From CBDDEI01 sp965226775 (lineage in GTDB: Bacteria; Chloroflexota; Dehalococcoidia; SHYD01): a stretch of 64,000 nt of DNA. Of this stretch, positions 1-8,871 are shown one piece after another. The notes under the pieces are model-generated. The model was not told where the DNA came from. It ran no database searches and worked only from the letters and a program-made list of their open reading frames with translations. The translations under genes were made by a program, and so were the position numbers. Every line of letters starts with the position of its first letter. Position 1 is the first letter of the stretch. The stretch covers positions 806,001 through 870,000 of the forward strand of contig CBDDEI010000002.1 in assembly GCA_965226775.1 (NCBI GenBank), written 5' to 3'.

Positions 1-459
1 CGTACGCTACGCTACTACGAAGAAAAGGGCTTGCTAGATCCGCCTACCCGTATGGAGGGCGGTTTCCGTCTCTATTCCGACGACGATGTTCAGCGTATTG
101 AGCACATTCTTCAGCTCAAGCAGTTGCTGGGCTTCTCCCTGGCCGAGATCAAGGAGATGGTCGACGCTGAAACGGTGCTGGGTGAGCTACGGGCGCAGTT
201 CGAGCATGAGCCAGATGCGGTCGCACGCCTTGAGCGCACCAAGGAGGCCATCCGCGTGATCAAAGCGCAGGAGGGCCTCATCGATCAGAAGATAGAGAAG
301 CTTCAGGGCATGCGGGCCCGTTGGCAGAAGCGGCTTCAGCACTACCGTGAACATTATGGCGAACTCATGAAAGAGCTGGAAAACCAGATTGCCGTTGTCC
401 CCGTGGTGACAGGCCTGTTGTTCGTACTCTCAGAAACTACGCCGCTGATCACCCTGTGA
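1..459 (+). CDS. MerR-family transcriptional regulator (5' end outside window)
   Basis: The reading frame is open from base 1, so the gene starts before the window; the TTG at 31 lies inside the domain and is not the start. The first residues (RTLRYYEEKGLL) and the following GGFRLY segment are the MerR winged-helix DNA-binding signature. A long charged coiled coil follows (about residues 50-120 of the visible part), the usual MerR dimerisation helix. The tail (AVVPVVTGLLFVL) is unusually hydrophobic. The stop overlaps the GTG start of the next gene (GTGA), so it is co-transcribed with two MFS exporters and probably regulates them in response to a small molecule. The ligand is unknown. Confidence 0.85.
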   Translation, partial: RTLRYYEEKGLLDPPTRMEGGFRLYSDDDVQRIEHILQLKQLLGFSLAEIKEMVDAETVLGELRAQFEHEPDAVARLERTKEAIRVIKAQEGLIDQKIEKLQGMRARWQKRLQHYREHYGELMKELENQIAVVPVVTGLLFVLSETTPLITL

Positions 460-1724
460 CCAGACCGCCCGCTGCCGTCTTAGACGCTGAAGTATCGGCG
501 CCGCCCCCCAGGCGAGGGTTCCGGCTTTCGACCTTCTCGTCCCTCCGCTACCGGGACTATCGTCTTCTCTGGTTCACCGTGCTCTTCACCAGCGGTGGGC
601 AGTGGATGCAGCAGATAGCCCTGGGCTGGCTCGCCTATGAGATGACGGGCTCGGCCTTCATGCTGGGCGCGATCAACGGCATGCGGGCCGTCCCCTTTCT
701 GCTCCTCGGCCCCTGGGCTGGTGTTGCTGCCGACCGCATGGACCGCAAGCTGCTTATGATGATAAGCCAGTTCTGGGTCATGGCCTTAGCCATAATCATG
801 ACGGTGCTGGTGGTGTTCAACTGGGTCGAAGTGTGGCACCTCTTTGCGTTTACCCTCCTTAGCGGCGTTGGCTGGGTGTTCACCATGCCGGTGCGGCAGA
901 CCCTCATTCCCAGCTTTGTCCCACGGGAGGAGCTGGCTAACGCTGTGGCGCTGCAGTCCGCAGGGTTCAACTCCATGCGCATAGTTGGCCCTTCCGTCGC
1001 GGGCTTGCTGCTGGCTTCGGTGGGTTCTGCCGGAGCCTTCGGCGTCCAAGCCGGTCTCTACATCTTCATCCTCACCCTCACCGCCATGATCAACGTGCCC
1101 AATTTGCCGCCCCAACCGAACAAGCTCAGCCCGGTACGGTCGCTGATAGAGGGGTTCAAGTACATCCACGCTAACAGCGTAGTGTTGTGGCTTATCGTCC
1201 TTGCCCTTATCCCTATGATGTTCGCTTTCCCGCTACAGAGCCTTATGCCGGTCTTTGCACGAGACGTGCTGCTCGCCGGACCCAAGGGCTACGGGTTGCT
1301 GGTCTCCTTCATGGGGTTTGGCGCTCTTGTCGGCACGCTCATGGTTGCCTCCATTAGCGGCTATCAGCACAAAGGCCGTTTGCTGCTGATCAGCGCGACA
1401 CTCCTAGGTGTGGCGATGATCCTCTTCTCCCGCTCTAGCTGGATGCCCCTCTCTCTGTTCTTGCTTGCGCTGGTAGGCGGTTGCCAGATGACCTACATGG
1501 CGATGAACAATACCCTGCTCCACCTCAACATTACGGACGAGGTGCGCGGCCGGGTGATGAGCATCTACATGCTGGACCAGGGGCTCACGCCCCTTGGCAC
1601 GCTTTTTGCGGGCAGCACCGCCAGCCTCTTTGGCGCACCTGCAGCAACCACGGCGCTCGGATGCTCCTGCCTCTTCTTTTCTGCGTTGGCGCTGGCAAAA
1701 GTGGCGAAGGTGCGGCAGCTTTAG
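456..1724 (+). CDS. MFS transporter, EntS/MFS_3-like exporter
   Basis: This is a 422-residue protein with about 12 hydrophobic segments. It carries the major facilitator loop 2-3 pattern (GVAADRMDRK, near residue 90) and the N-terminal SLRYRDYRLLW segment typical of the EntS/MFS_3 branch of drug or siderophore exporters. It starts with GTG overlapping the stop of the MerR gene. A paralogue with the same GGQWM-type TM1 segment follows 10 bp downstream. Substrate is not predictable. Membrane efflux is inferred from family membership and from linkage to a MerR regulator. Confidence 0.88.
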   Translation: MTRPPAAVLDAEVSAPPPRRGFRLSTFSSLRYRDYRLLWFTVLFTSGGQWMQQIALGWLAYEMTGSAFMLGAINGMRAVPFLLLGPWAGVAADRMDRKLLMMISQFWVMALAIIMTVLVVFNWVEVWHLFAFTLLSGVGWVFTMPVRQTLIPSFVPREELANAVALQSAGFNSMRIVGPSVAGLLLASVGSAGAFGVQAGLYIFILTLTAMINVPNLPPQPNKLSPVRSLIEGFKYIHANSVVLWLIVLALIPMMFAFPLQSLMPVFARDVLLAGPKGYGLLVSFMGFGALVGTLMVASISGYQHKGRLLLISATLLGVAMILFSRSSWMPLSLFLLALVGGCQMTYMAMNNTLLHLNITDEVRGRVMSIYMLDQGLTPLGTLFAGSTASLFGAPAATTALGCSCLFFSALALAKVAKVRQL

Positions 1725-1734
1725 TGGCGTTGCA

Positions 1735-3072
1735 ATGACTACAACTCCGCCATCCCCCAATCCTAGCGACCAGACAGCAGACGCGGCCCCTACCCTTACC
1801 GACGCACCGCCTGAGCGTCACGGCGCGCTCGCTGCGCTGGGCTACCACAATTTCCGCATGCTTTGGCTGGGTCAAATCGTCCAGTCGGAAGGCCAGTGGA
1901 TGGAGCAGGTGGCGCGCGGTTGGCTGATCTGGGAGATGACCCACGACCCCTTCGTACTTGGCCTGTATGGTGCGTTGAGAAGCCTGCCCGCCTTCATGTT
2001 GGCGCTTCCCGCCGGCGTGCTCTCCGACCGCTTCAGCAAGGTCCTGGTGATCCAAGGTGCGCAGTTGTCCGCCTGTCTCATGGCGTTTATCTTTGCGGTG
2101 CTGGTACAGACCGGAATAATTGCGGTATGGATGGTCTTAGCCTTCGCTTTCCTAAACGGGACGGCTGAGATCATGCGGATGCCCGCACGGCAGGCCCTGC
2201 TCTCTAGTCTTGTGCCCAGGGGAACGATCCTTAACGCCGTGGCTATCAACGAGGTTGGCCAGTACACCATGCGCATCGGCGGCCCCATCCTCGCGGGCAC
2301 GATCATGACCGCAGTCGGTGACCCCTGGATGGGCGTTGTTGCCGTGTTCTATCTTCGGAGCGCGCTCTACCTCTTTGCCGTTGTGGTTACCGCGATGATC
2401 CACTTACCCAAGAACTTCCAGCCGGCCAGCCGTTCACACACCATGATGCAGAATATGAGCGAGACCTTCGGCTATCTCCGCAGTAATCCGCTGTTGCTGG
2501 CCATAGTGCTCTTGGCCGTTGGGCCCGCTATGGTGGGCCAACCGTATCAATACCTCCTACCCATTTTTGCCCTGGAGATCTACGGTGTCGGGCCGGAAGG
2601 CTTGGGAGTACTGACCGCCGCTGCCGGCGCCGGCGCGCTACTGGGCGCGCTCCTCTTGGTGGCACTGGGGAACGTTCAGCGTATGGGTTTGGTGATGATG
2701 GGCAGCCTCTTTGCTTATGGCGGCTCGTTGCTCTTCTTTGGGTTTACCTCCAACTTCATGACTGCGCTGGTCGCGCTGTTATTTCTGGGGGCGTCTCAAG
2801 CCATGTTCCAGGCCATGCGGCAGACGCTCATTCAGCTTCTGGCAAAGGAAGAGCTGCGAGGGCGCGTCTTCAGCGTAGCGCAGCTGACCCGGGGCACCCT
2901 CTCGCCTATTGGAGCGCTGCTCGCGGGCGGCATTGCCAGCGCGCTGAGCGCGCCGATAGCGATGCTGGCCCTGGGAGGGTTCCTGCTGAGTGTCGCAACG
3001 GGCTACTCCATCTTCCAGGGCGATCTCCGTAAGCTGAGCTTCACCGCGGCACGGGAAGCGCACCAGGAATAA
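1735..3072 (+). CDS. MFS transporter, EntS/MFS_3-like, tandem paralogue
   Basis: A 445-residue MFS protein closely resembling the preceding one (shared GQWM, GLYGALRSLPAF and GVLSDRFSK segments). The open frame extends upstream to 1594, but that part would lie inside the previous gene and is not membrane-like. ATG 1735, 10 bp after the previous stop, gives a normal hydrophilic N-terminus and is chosen. Both copies are full length and intact, so they may work separately on different substrates; nothing in the sequence shows a heterodimer. Confidence 0.87.
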   Translation: MTTTPPSPNPSDQTADAAPTLTDAPPERHGALAALGYHNFRMLWLGQIVQSEGQWMEQVARGWLIWEMTHDPFVLGLYGALRSLPAFMLALPAGVLSDRFSKVLVIQGAQLSACLMAFIFAVLVQTGIIAVWMVLAFAFLNGTAEIMRMPARQALLSSLVPRGTILNAVAINEVGQYTMRIGGPILAGTIMTAVGDPWMGVVAVFYLRSALYLFAVVVTAMIHLPKNFQPASRSHTMMQNMSETFGYLRSNPLLLAIVLLAVGPAMVGQPYQYLLPIFALEIYGVGPEGLGVLTAAAGAGALLGALLLVALGNVQRMGLVMMGSLFAYGGSLLFFGFTSNFMTALVALLFLGASQAMFQAMRQTLIQLLAKEELRGRVFSVAQLTRGTLSPIGALLAGGIASALSAPIAMLALGGFLLSVATGYSIFQGDLRKLSFTAAREAHQE

Positions 3073-3344
3073 GGCGTGTTGCTCCCCTTCAATCCATCCC
3101 CACCTCCTCACTTCAATCCATCCCCACCCACACTCACTCCCCCCGCTCATGGTGAGCCCGTCGAACCATCCCCACCCACACTCTTAATCGCGCTCATCAC
3201 TATCTCGTCTCGCCCTGTCGTTGCGAGGAGAGACGAAGGAACGACGAAGCAATCTGGGGCGGCGGGGCCGGCACGCCCAATGTGGAGCATCCCCACCCCC
3301 CACACTCCCCCCGCAGAAACCCATTAGATCTCCACGAAAGCGTT
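3073..3344. repeat. Dispersed repeat fragments between MFS and MATE genes
   Basis: A C-rich stretch with simple iterations (TCAATCCATCCCCACC twice; CCCCACCCACACTC three times), one copy of the 'GCTCATGGTGAGC..GTCGAACCA' family, and a GCGAGGAGAGACGAAGGAACG unit that recurs at about 23,697. No convincing gene is present. An in-frame upward extension of the MATE ORF into this region is repeat-derived. Confidence 0.7.
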
Positions 3345-4925
3345 ATGCCCGACCCTGACCAAGATCAGCAACGGCCGACCCGCAACCAAGAGGTGCGGAC
3401 GGATGCGCCGGCGGCAGTACCCGACGCCCACGAGTTTCCTACTGATCACGCCGCACCGCGCGGCCGCCGTCTCTCCTCCTACGCCACCCGTGACCTAACC
3501 AGCGGCTCTATTCCCCGTAACCTCCTCCACTTGGGCTGGCCCCAGGTAGTTGATGGCAGCCTCAACTCCTTTGACCGCCTGGTGGACCTCTTCTGGGCGG
3601 GTCGCGGCGTGGGCATAACCGGTATTGCGAGCATCGGCATTGCCCAGAACTATATCCAGTTCCTGCGTTTGGGTCGTCAGGGCATGGACCTCAGCATCCG
3701 GGCCATGGTCGCCCGATCTATCGGCGCGGGAGACGTAGCGCTGGCTAACCATGTGGTGCATCAGGGCTTCACCCTAAACATCATCATCGCGTTCATCACT
3801 ATCGTGCCCGGAGTTATCTTCACCGAGTTCCTCTTGGGGCTATTGGGCGCTAGCGATGCGCTCATCGCGACGGGCGTAGCCTACATGCAGGTGCTGTTCG
3901 TAGCATCGGCCGCACAGGGCATGCGGCAGATGACGGGCGCAACGCTCCAGGCCGCCGGTGATACCTTGACCCCTATGAAGAGCTCCATAGTAGGCCGCGT
4001 CATCGATTGGATTGGCATTCCTATCTTCATGTTCGGCTGGCTTGGGTTGCCCGCCTTTGGGCTGGTGGGCCTGGCTATCGTCAACGCCCTCTCGAACCTT
4101 GCGGGGTTTGGCATCAACAGCTACGGTCTCTTCACCGGCTCTTCCCGGCTGCCCTTCACTTTGCGGGGCTACGCTTGGGACCTGCCCCTTATGTGGCGGC
4201 TCATCAAGCTGGGCATCCCCGCCTCGGTCACTATGGCGGAGCGTTCGCTGGCGCAGCTATTCATCATCGGCATCGTCGCTACCTTCGGCGACTACGCGCT
4301 GGCAGCCTTTGCCCTCACCCGCCGGGTGGAGACTATCGTTAACCTGGGCAGCCAGGGCCTCGGCAACGCGGCGGGCGCAATCGCAGGCCAGAGCATCGGA
4401 GCGGGCAAGCCGCAGCGGGCCAAGGAGACCCTGGTGTGGGCCGTAGGGTATGTTTCTGTGCTGCGCATTGTCCTGGGCGCGGTGCTCTTCGCGTTCCCCG
4501 AGTTCTTCCTCTCCATCTTCAGCCAGGAACCGGAGCTGTTGTCCGTGGGCGCAGTGTGGCTCCGTATCTTGGTGGTTGGCTTTCTCTTCCAGGGCCCTAT
4601 ACAGGTCTTTCAGCAGACCTTCCAGATTGCCGGCGATACCTTCATGCCCATGGTCACCGTGCTGGCAACCATGTGGTTCGTGGAGATTCCCCTGGCCGCG
4701 GTGCTTTCCGGCGCTGCCTTGGACTGGTCTATCTTTGGGTGGTTGCTGCCAATACCGGTTATCGTGGGGCTTGGTCAGTATGGCGTCGCCTGGGCGCTCT
4801 CTTTTGGGATGCTGTCCCGGCTCCTGGTCTACATCCCCTACCTGGTCTGGGGCCCCTGGACCCGCAAGCGGATCTTTGCGGAGCAGCAGGCCACCGCCGG
4901 CGCGCCGCAGCAACCGAATCCGTGA
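3345..4925 (+). CDS. MATE family efflux transporter
   Basis: A 526-residue protein with about 12 transmembrane segments after a ~60-residue hydrophilic N-terminus. Family features include the TM1 pattern (LGWPQVVDGSLNSFDRLVD), GQSIGAGKP between the two halves, and a symmetric second half. MATE proteins export cationic drugs or metabolites using Na+ or H+ gradients. The ORF is open back to 3282, but that extension falls in repeat DNA. ATG 3345 gives the normal polar start, so it is preferred although no strong Shine-Dalgarno is visible. A 63-bp piece of its 5' coding region is duplicated downstream at 5027-5089. Confidence 0.88.
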   Translation: MPDPDQDQQRPTRNQEVRTDAPAAVPDAHEFPTDHAAPRGRRLSSYATRDLTSGSIPRNLLHLGWPQVVDGSLNSFDRLVDLFWAGRGVGITGIASIGIAQNYIQFLRLGRQGMDLSIRAMVARSIGAGDVALANHVVHQGFTLNIIIAFITIVPGVIFTEFLLGLLGASDALIATGVAYMQVLFVASAAQGMRQMTGATLQAAGDTLTPMKSSIVGRVIDWIGIPIFMFGWLGLPAFGLVGLAIVNALSNLAGFGINSYGLFTGSSRLPFTLRGYAWDLPLMWRLIKLGIPASVTMAERSLAQLFIIGIVATFGDYALAAFALTRRVETIVNLGSQGLGNAAGAIAGQSIGAGKPQRAKETLVWAVGYVSVLRIVLGAVLFAFPEFFLSIFSQEPELLSVGAVWLRILVVGFLFQGPIQVFQQTFQIAGDTFMPMVTVLATMWFVEIPLAAVLSGAALDWSIFGWLLPIPVIVGLGQYGVAWALSFGMLSRLLVYIPYLVWGPWTRKRIFAEQQATAGAPQQPNP

Positions 4926-5010
4926 CCTATTGACGGCTCGTTGCGCACCCCGCGGCGCGTGCTACTCTAGAGTCGGTCACTCCTAACAACGCCGATCACC
5001 ATTCCGACAC

Positions 5011-5089
5011 CTTGTATGCTCCTAGGCCGTCTCTCTTCCTACGCTACCCGTGACCTAACCAGACGGCTCTATTCCCCGTAACCTCATCC
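5011..5089 (+). pseudogene. Chimeric remnant: MMPL start joined to MATE 5' fragment
   Basis: Bases 5027-5089 repeat, with a few mismatches and a one-base insertion, the MATE coding segment 3467-3528 (both contain CCCGTGACCTAACCAG and CTATTCCCCGTAACCTC). The bases just before (5011-5032, CTTGTATGCTCCTAGGCCGT) match the start of the MMPL gene at 6597-6617 with one indel. Read from ATG 5015 it gives a short peptide that follows the MATE frame to TRDLT, then shifts frame and stops. This is a relic of recombination or duplication rather than a working gene. Confidence 0.55.
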
Positions 5090-5219
5090 GGTATCTAACT
5101 AGTAGAAAATGATTACGCCGAGCCTAGTCGTTGCGAACCCATATTGCTCAAGAGATTGCAGTCTATTCCCGGTTGTTAATTGCCAGTTTCCCCCAGTAAA
5201 CTATGGCTACTCTGCCCTC

Positions 5220-5362
5220 GGAACCTCTGCACAAGTCCCTTCCCCCTTGATGGGGGAAGGTTAGGATGGGGGCGAAGGAGCCGGATCCCTGGCTGTTGGC
5301 TTGGGGAGCCCCCCTGGATTCCCGAGAGAGACGGAATGACGTAGGTTTTCAGAGGTTCCCTA
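5220..5362. repeat. MITE-like dispersed repeat, copy 1 (full)
   Basis: An element of about 143 bp bounded by inverted ends (GGAACCTCTG ... CAGAGGTTCC). It holds an internal hairpin (CCTTCCCCC TTGAT GGGGGAAGG) and the segment GGATTCCCGAGAGAGACGG. It recurs at least seven more times in the window. It has no coding capacity. Confidence 0.85.
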
Positions 5363-5424
5363 GGGCACGCCAGCACACATAGCCCAATAGCATCAAAAAC
5401 GGATTAGGAGGACTAACTAACGCC

Positions 5425-6201
5425 ATGCCTGAAGTCACCGCACACCTCCAGGGCGCACCCTCTTGGGCCGAACTCGACACCAACGACGAAGCTGGCGCGC
5501 TTGCCTTCTACGGCGCTATCTTCGGTTGGGTAGACGACCCTCAGCCCATGACCGACACCTGGACCTACCACATGCAGCGGCTGAACGGACTAGAAGCCGC
5601 CGCCATCTACCAAATGAGTGAAGAGGAGGCGGGTCAGGGTATCCCGCCCCATTGGACCACCTACTTTACCGCCGAAGACGTTGACGCTATGGCCGAAAAG
5701 GCCCCTCAGCTTGGCGGCAGCGTCCTCTTCGGCCCCATGGATGTCTTTGAGGCGGGGCGCATGGTGATGCTCCAAGACCCCCAGGGCGCGGTCTTTGCCG
5801 TCTGGCAACCCAAGCAGCACATCGGTTGCCGCATCAAGCACGACCCCGGCGCCATGACCTGGAACGACCTCATGACTTCTGACTCCGATGCGGCCATCGG
5901 CTTCTACAACGGCCTTTTGGGCATCGAGCGGAGTCAGGGCTCAGGCGACATGGAATACACCATGATTAAAGTCGGCGACACCGATGTTGGCGGTGTAATG
6001 CAAATCACTCCCGATATGGGGCCGGTCCCGCCCTGTTGGACGGTCTACTTCGCCGTAGTCAACGTCGATGAGACCGTCGCCAAGGTCCAGTCCCTGGGCG
6101 GGGGCGTAGTGGTACCGGCCACCGACATCCCGGACGGCGCCCGATTCGCCGCCCTCACCGATCCTCAAGGCGCTTACTTCAGCATCTATCAAGGCGCTTA
6201 A
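5425..6201 (+). CDS. VOC family protein with two glyoxalase-like domains
   Basis: A 258-residue protein made of two vicinal-oxygen-chelate repeats (about residues 1-125 and 130-258), each beginning with the W-x-(D/E)-L..(A)..FY segment and ending with a DPQGA.F motif (DPQGAVFAVWQ; DPQGAYFSIYQ). Its nearest known types are the 27 kDa antigen Cfp30B/glyoxalase-bleomycin resistance-like proteins, which bind a metal and small ligands; the reaction is unknown. AGGAGG lies 14 bp upstream of ATG 5425. It stands alone between two repeat-filled spacers. Confidence 0.88.
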   Translation: MPEVTAHLQGAPSWAELDTNDEAGALAFYGAIFGWVDDPQPMTDTWTYHMQRLNGLEAAAIYQMSEEEAGQGIPPHWTTYFTAEDVDAMAEKAPQLGGSVLFGPMDVFEAGRMVMLQDPQGAVFAVWQPKQHIGCRIKHDPGAMTWNDLMTSDSDAAIGFYNGLLGIERSQGSGDMEYTMIKVGDTDVGGVMQITPDMGPVPPCWTVYFAVVNVDETVAKVQSLGGGVVVPATDIPDGARFAALTDPQGAYFSIYQGA

Positions 6202-6271
6202 CAGCCGGGCGGGCGCCTTGTGGGCCTACAGTCCAAAGATCGTCTGCAGCAGCTTGGATCCCGCAAGCAAC

Positions 6272-6477
6272 CTAGGGAACCTCTGCACAAGTCCCTTCCC
6301 CCCTTGACGGGGGAAGGTTAGGATGGGGGTGAAAGGGCCGGGACCCTAGCTGCTGGCTTGGGGAGACTGCCCTAGATTCCGTATAAGTCCCTTCCCCCTT
6401 GATGGGGGAAGGTTAGGATGGGGGTGAAGGGGCCGGGACCCTAGCTGCTGGCTTGGGGAGACTGCCCTAGATTCCGT
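6272..6477. repeat. MITE-like dispersed repeat, copy 2, internally duplicated
   Basis: Begins with the end sequence CTAGGGAACCTCTG. The first two-thirds of the element is present twice in tandem (6272-6383 and 6384-6477), each ending at CCTAGATTCCGT, and the right-hand inverted end is missing. This shows the element family can be duplicated in part. Confidence 0.8.
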
Positions 6478-6597
6478 CTTTCGCCTCGTCAAAGCGCTGC
6501 TCCTAAAGCCCAGCAAGGTCTGGGAGTTGCCCGCGGCAACGGTATACCGCCGCAGCCTCTTGGCGATGAAGTCCAAGCCAACTATACTTCTGATATC

Positions 6598-8775
6598 TTG
6601 TATGCCCTAGGCCGTCTGACCTATCGTCACCGCTGGCGATTCCTGCTCCTATGGGGGATCCTGCTGCTTTGGGGCCTTCTTTTCGCGCCCCAAACGGGCG
6701 GTATCCTCCAGCCCGGCGGGTTCAGCAACCCCGATAGCGAAGGAGGCAGGGGCCTGCGCCTGCTCCAGGAGGAGCTAGGAGCCAGCCCCAGCTCGCTGAC
6801 CCTCGTCATATCCAGCGCCGACCACTTGGTGCGGGACGATGCCTATCAGGAGGAGCTGGCGCGGGTCATCCAACCGGTGATGGACCACCCGCTGGCGGAG
6901 AAGGCCATCTCCTACGCCACTACCGGCAACGACCGCTTCATCTCCCGGGACGGACACACGACGTACGTGGTCATCGGGCTGAACGCCTCGGTGCCGGAGG
7001 CTCAACGGCTGGTGCCGCTGCTGAAGGAGTTGCTCCCTTCCACCTGGCTGCAGGTGTGGGTGACGGGCGGCCCGGCGGCCTATGCAGACATGGAGCTGGT
7101 AAGCCACCGCGACCTGCAGCGGGCGGAGCTTATCTCCTTTCCCCTTGCGCTCCTCGCGCTCGTTATCGTGTTCCGGTCGGTGGTGGCTGCGGCGCTGCCG
7201 GTGCTGGTGGGCGGTACCGCGGTCCTTGTAAGCCTCGCCAGCCTCTTCTTCATCGGCCACGTCACAGAGCTCTCTATCTTCGTCCAGAACATCACCACTA
7301 TGTTGGGATTGGGCATCAGCATCGACTATGCGCTGTTTATAGTCAGCCGTTACCGGGAGGAGCTGGACCGTGGCGACCCGGAGGAGGCCTGCGCACGCAC
7401 CATCGCGACGGCCGGCCGGGCGGTGCTCGTCTCCGGTCTCACCGTGTGCGTCGGGCTGCTGGCCCTCCTAAGCTTCGATTACATGCTCCTCCGCTCCATC
7501 GGCATCGGAGGAGCGCTGGTGGCCGTTGTGGGCGTTGCGGCCAACCTCACCTTGTTGCCTGCTTTGCTTGCAGTAGTGGGCCGGCGTGTAGACCGCCTTG
7601 CGGTGCGCCCGCAGACCTCCAGCGCTCCCGGCCTGTGGAAAGGCGTAGCGCAGATGGTGGAGCGCCGCCCGCTTCTGGTGCTCGGCGTGCTCATGCCGTT
7701 GCTGCTCCTGCTGGGGCTGCCCTTCCTGCACGTGCGCCTGGGTGCGCCCGATGTCACCATGTTGCCTCCGTACGTGGAGTCGCGGCAGGGGTTCGATATG
7801 CTGCGCTCGGAGTTCGGCCACGGTGAGATTGCGCCTATGATCGCAGTCGTCGCCGCTCCGGAGAACATCTTGTCGCCGGAGCGCATCGGAGCGCTCTACG
7901 ACTACACGCACGCTTTAGAGCAACTGCCCGGCGTCGTTCGTGTCGAAAGCATCGTCACACTGGACCCCACCATCACCAAGGGCCAGTACCAGCTCCTCTA
8001 TGAGCAACCGGAGGAGATCACCGACCCCGCCTTCCGGCGCACGCTGGAGCTGCTGGCCCAGGGCAGGGTGGCCTTAGTCACCGTCATCACCCAGTTCGGC
8101 CCTGCCACCGCTGAGGCAAAGAGTCTGCTGCACCAGGTGCGGCGGGTTGCGCCGGGCGCAGACCTGGAAGTGTACGTGGGCGGCGCAGCCGCGGAGCTGA
8201 ACGATGTGGTAGACGACCTCTACTCAACCTTCCCGCGCGCCCTGGCGTTCATCATGCTGGCGACGGCCTTTGCCCTCTTCCTGCAGTTCCGCTCCGTTGT
8301 TCTGCCGGTGAAGGCTATCTTCATGGATATCCTGAGCATCACCGCCAGCTACGGTGCGCTGGTGCTCATCTTCCAAGACGGGCACTTGAGCGGGCTGCTG
8401 CGGTTTACGCCGGAAGGGTACGTGGACGCTACCACGCCCATCGTCATGTTCTGCGTGCTCTTCGGTCTGAGCATGGACTACGAGGTATTCATGCTCAGCC
8501 GCATCCAGGAGAGCTACCAGCGTCTGGGCGATAACACCCGCGCCGTGGCGGAGGGTCTGGCGGAGACCGGCCACATCATCACCAGCGCCGCCTTGATCAT
8601 CGTCATCGTCACCGCGTCCTTTGCTCTAGCAGACATCATTATCATCAAGGCCCTGGGCGTAGGCGTCGCGGTGGCCATCTTCCTGGACGCCACGGTGGTG
8701 CGGGCGCTTCTGGTGCCGGCCACCATGCACCTGCTGGGCCGCTGGAACTGGTGGGCCCCCCGCTGGCTGCGCTAG
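6598..8775 (+). CDS. MMPL/RND family transporter
   Basis: A 725-residue RND-superfamily membrane protein of the MMPL type. The N-terminus (YALGRLTYRHRWR) is followed by TM1, a large extracytoplasmic loop, and two clusters of helices. Each cluster has the SxDYxxF motif: ISIDYALFIVSRYREE near residue 240 and LSMDYEVFMLSRIQES near 623, whose Asp residues relay protons in this family. The start is TTG 6598, since no ATG or GTG lies upstream in frame without running into the repeat. Likely role: proton-driven export of lipids or hydrophobic compounds. No adjacent regulator or adaptor. Confidence 0.87.
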   Translation: MYALGRLTYRHRWRFLLLWGILLLWGLLFAPQTGGILQPGGFSNPDSEGGRGLRLLQEELGASPSSLTLVISSADHLVRDDAYQEELARVIQPVMDHPLAEKAISYATTGNDRFISRDGHTTYVVIGLNASVPEAQRLVPLLKELLPSTWLQVWVTGGPAAYADMELVSHRDLQRAELISFPLALLALVIVFRSVVAAALPVLVGGTAVLVSLASLFFIGHVTELSIFVQNITTMLGLGISIDYALFIVSRYREELDRGDPEEACARTIATAGRAVLVSGLTVCVGLLALLSFDYMLLRSIGIGGALVAVVGVAANLTLLPALLAVVGRRVDRLAVRPQTSSAPGLWKGVAQMVERRPLLVLGVLMPLLLLLGLPFLHVRLGAPDVTMLPPYVESRQGFDMLRSEFGHGEIAPMIAVVAAPENILSPERIGALYDYTHALEQLPGVVRVESIVTLDPTITKGQYQLLYEQPEEITDPAFRRTLELLAQGRVALVTVITQFGPATAEAKSLLHQVRRVAPGADLEVYVGGAAAELNDVVDDLYSTFPRALAFIMLATAFALFLQFRSVVLPVKAIFMDILSITASYGALVLIFQDGHLSGLLRFTPEGYVDATTPIVMFCVLFGLSMDYEVFMLSRIQESYQRLGDNTRAVAEGLAETGHIITSAALIIVIVTASFALADIIIIKALGVGVAVAIFLDATVVRALLVPATMHLLGRWNWWAPRWLR

Positions 8776-8871
8776 CCGGCCGCCAGCTTGACACAGCAGT
8801 GGCCGCATTTTAGGATGCGGTATCCGTTCGCAGGTGGAGCTTGATAAGTCTGAAGTCCCCAGGAGGTCGTG

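Noticed and set aside
4257..4913. A 218-codon ORF antisense to the MATE gene
   Set aside because: Shadow of a membrane protein; charged low-complexity composition and no start signal.
7056..7826. A 256-codon ORF inside the MMPL gene in another frame
   Set aside because: Arg/Ala/Gly-rich shadow frame; the MMPL reading frame has motifs and membrane helices.
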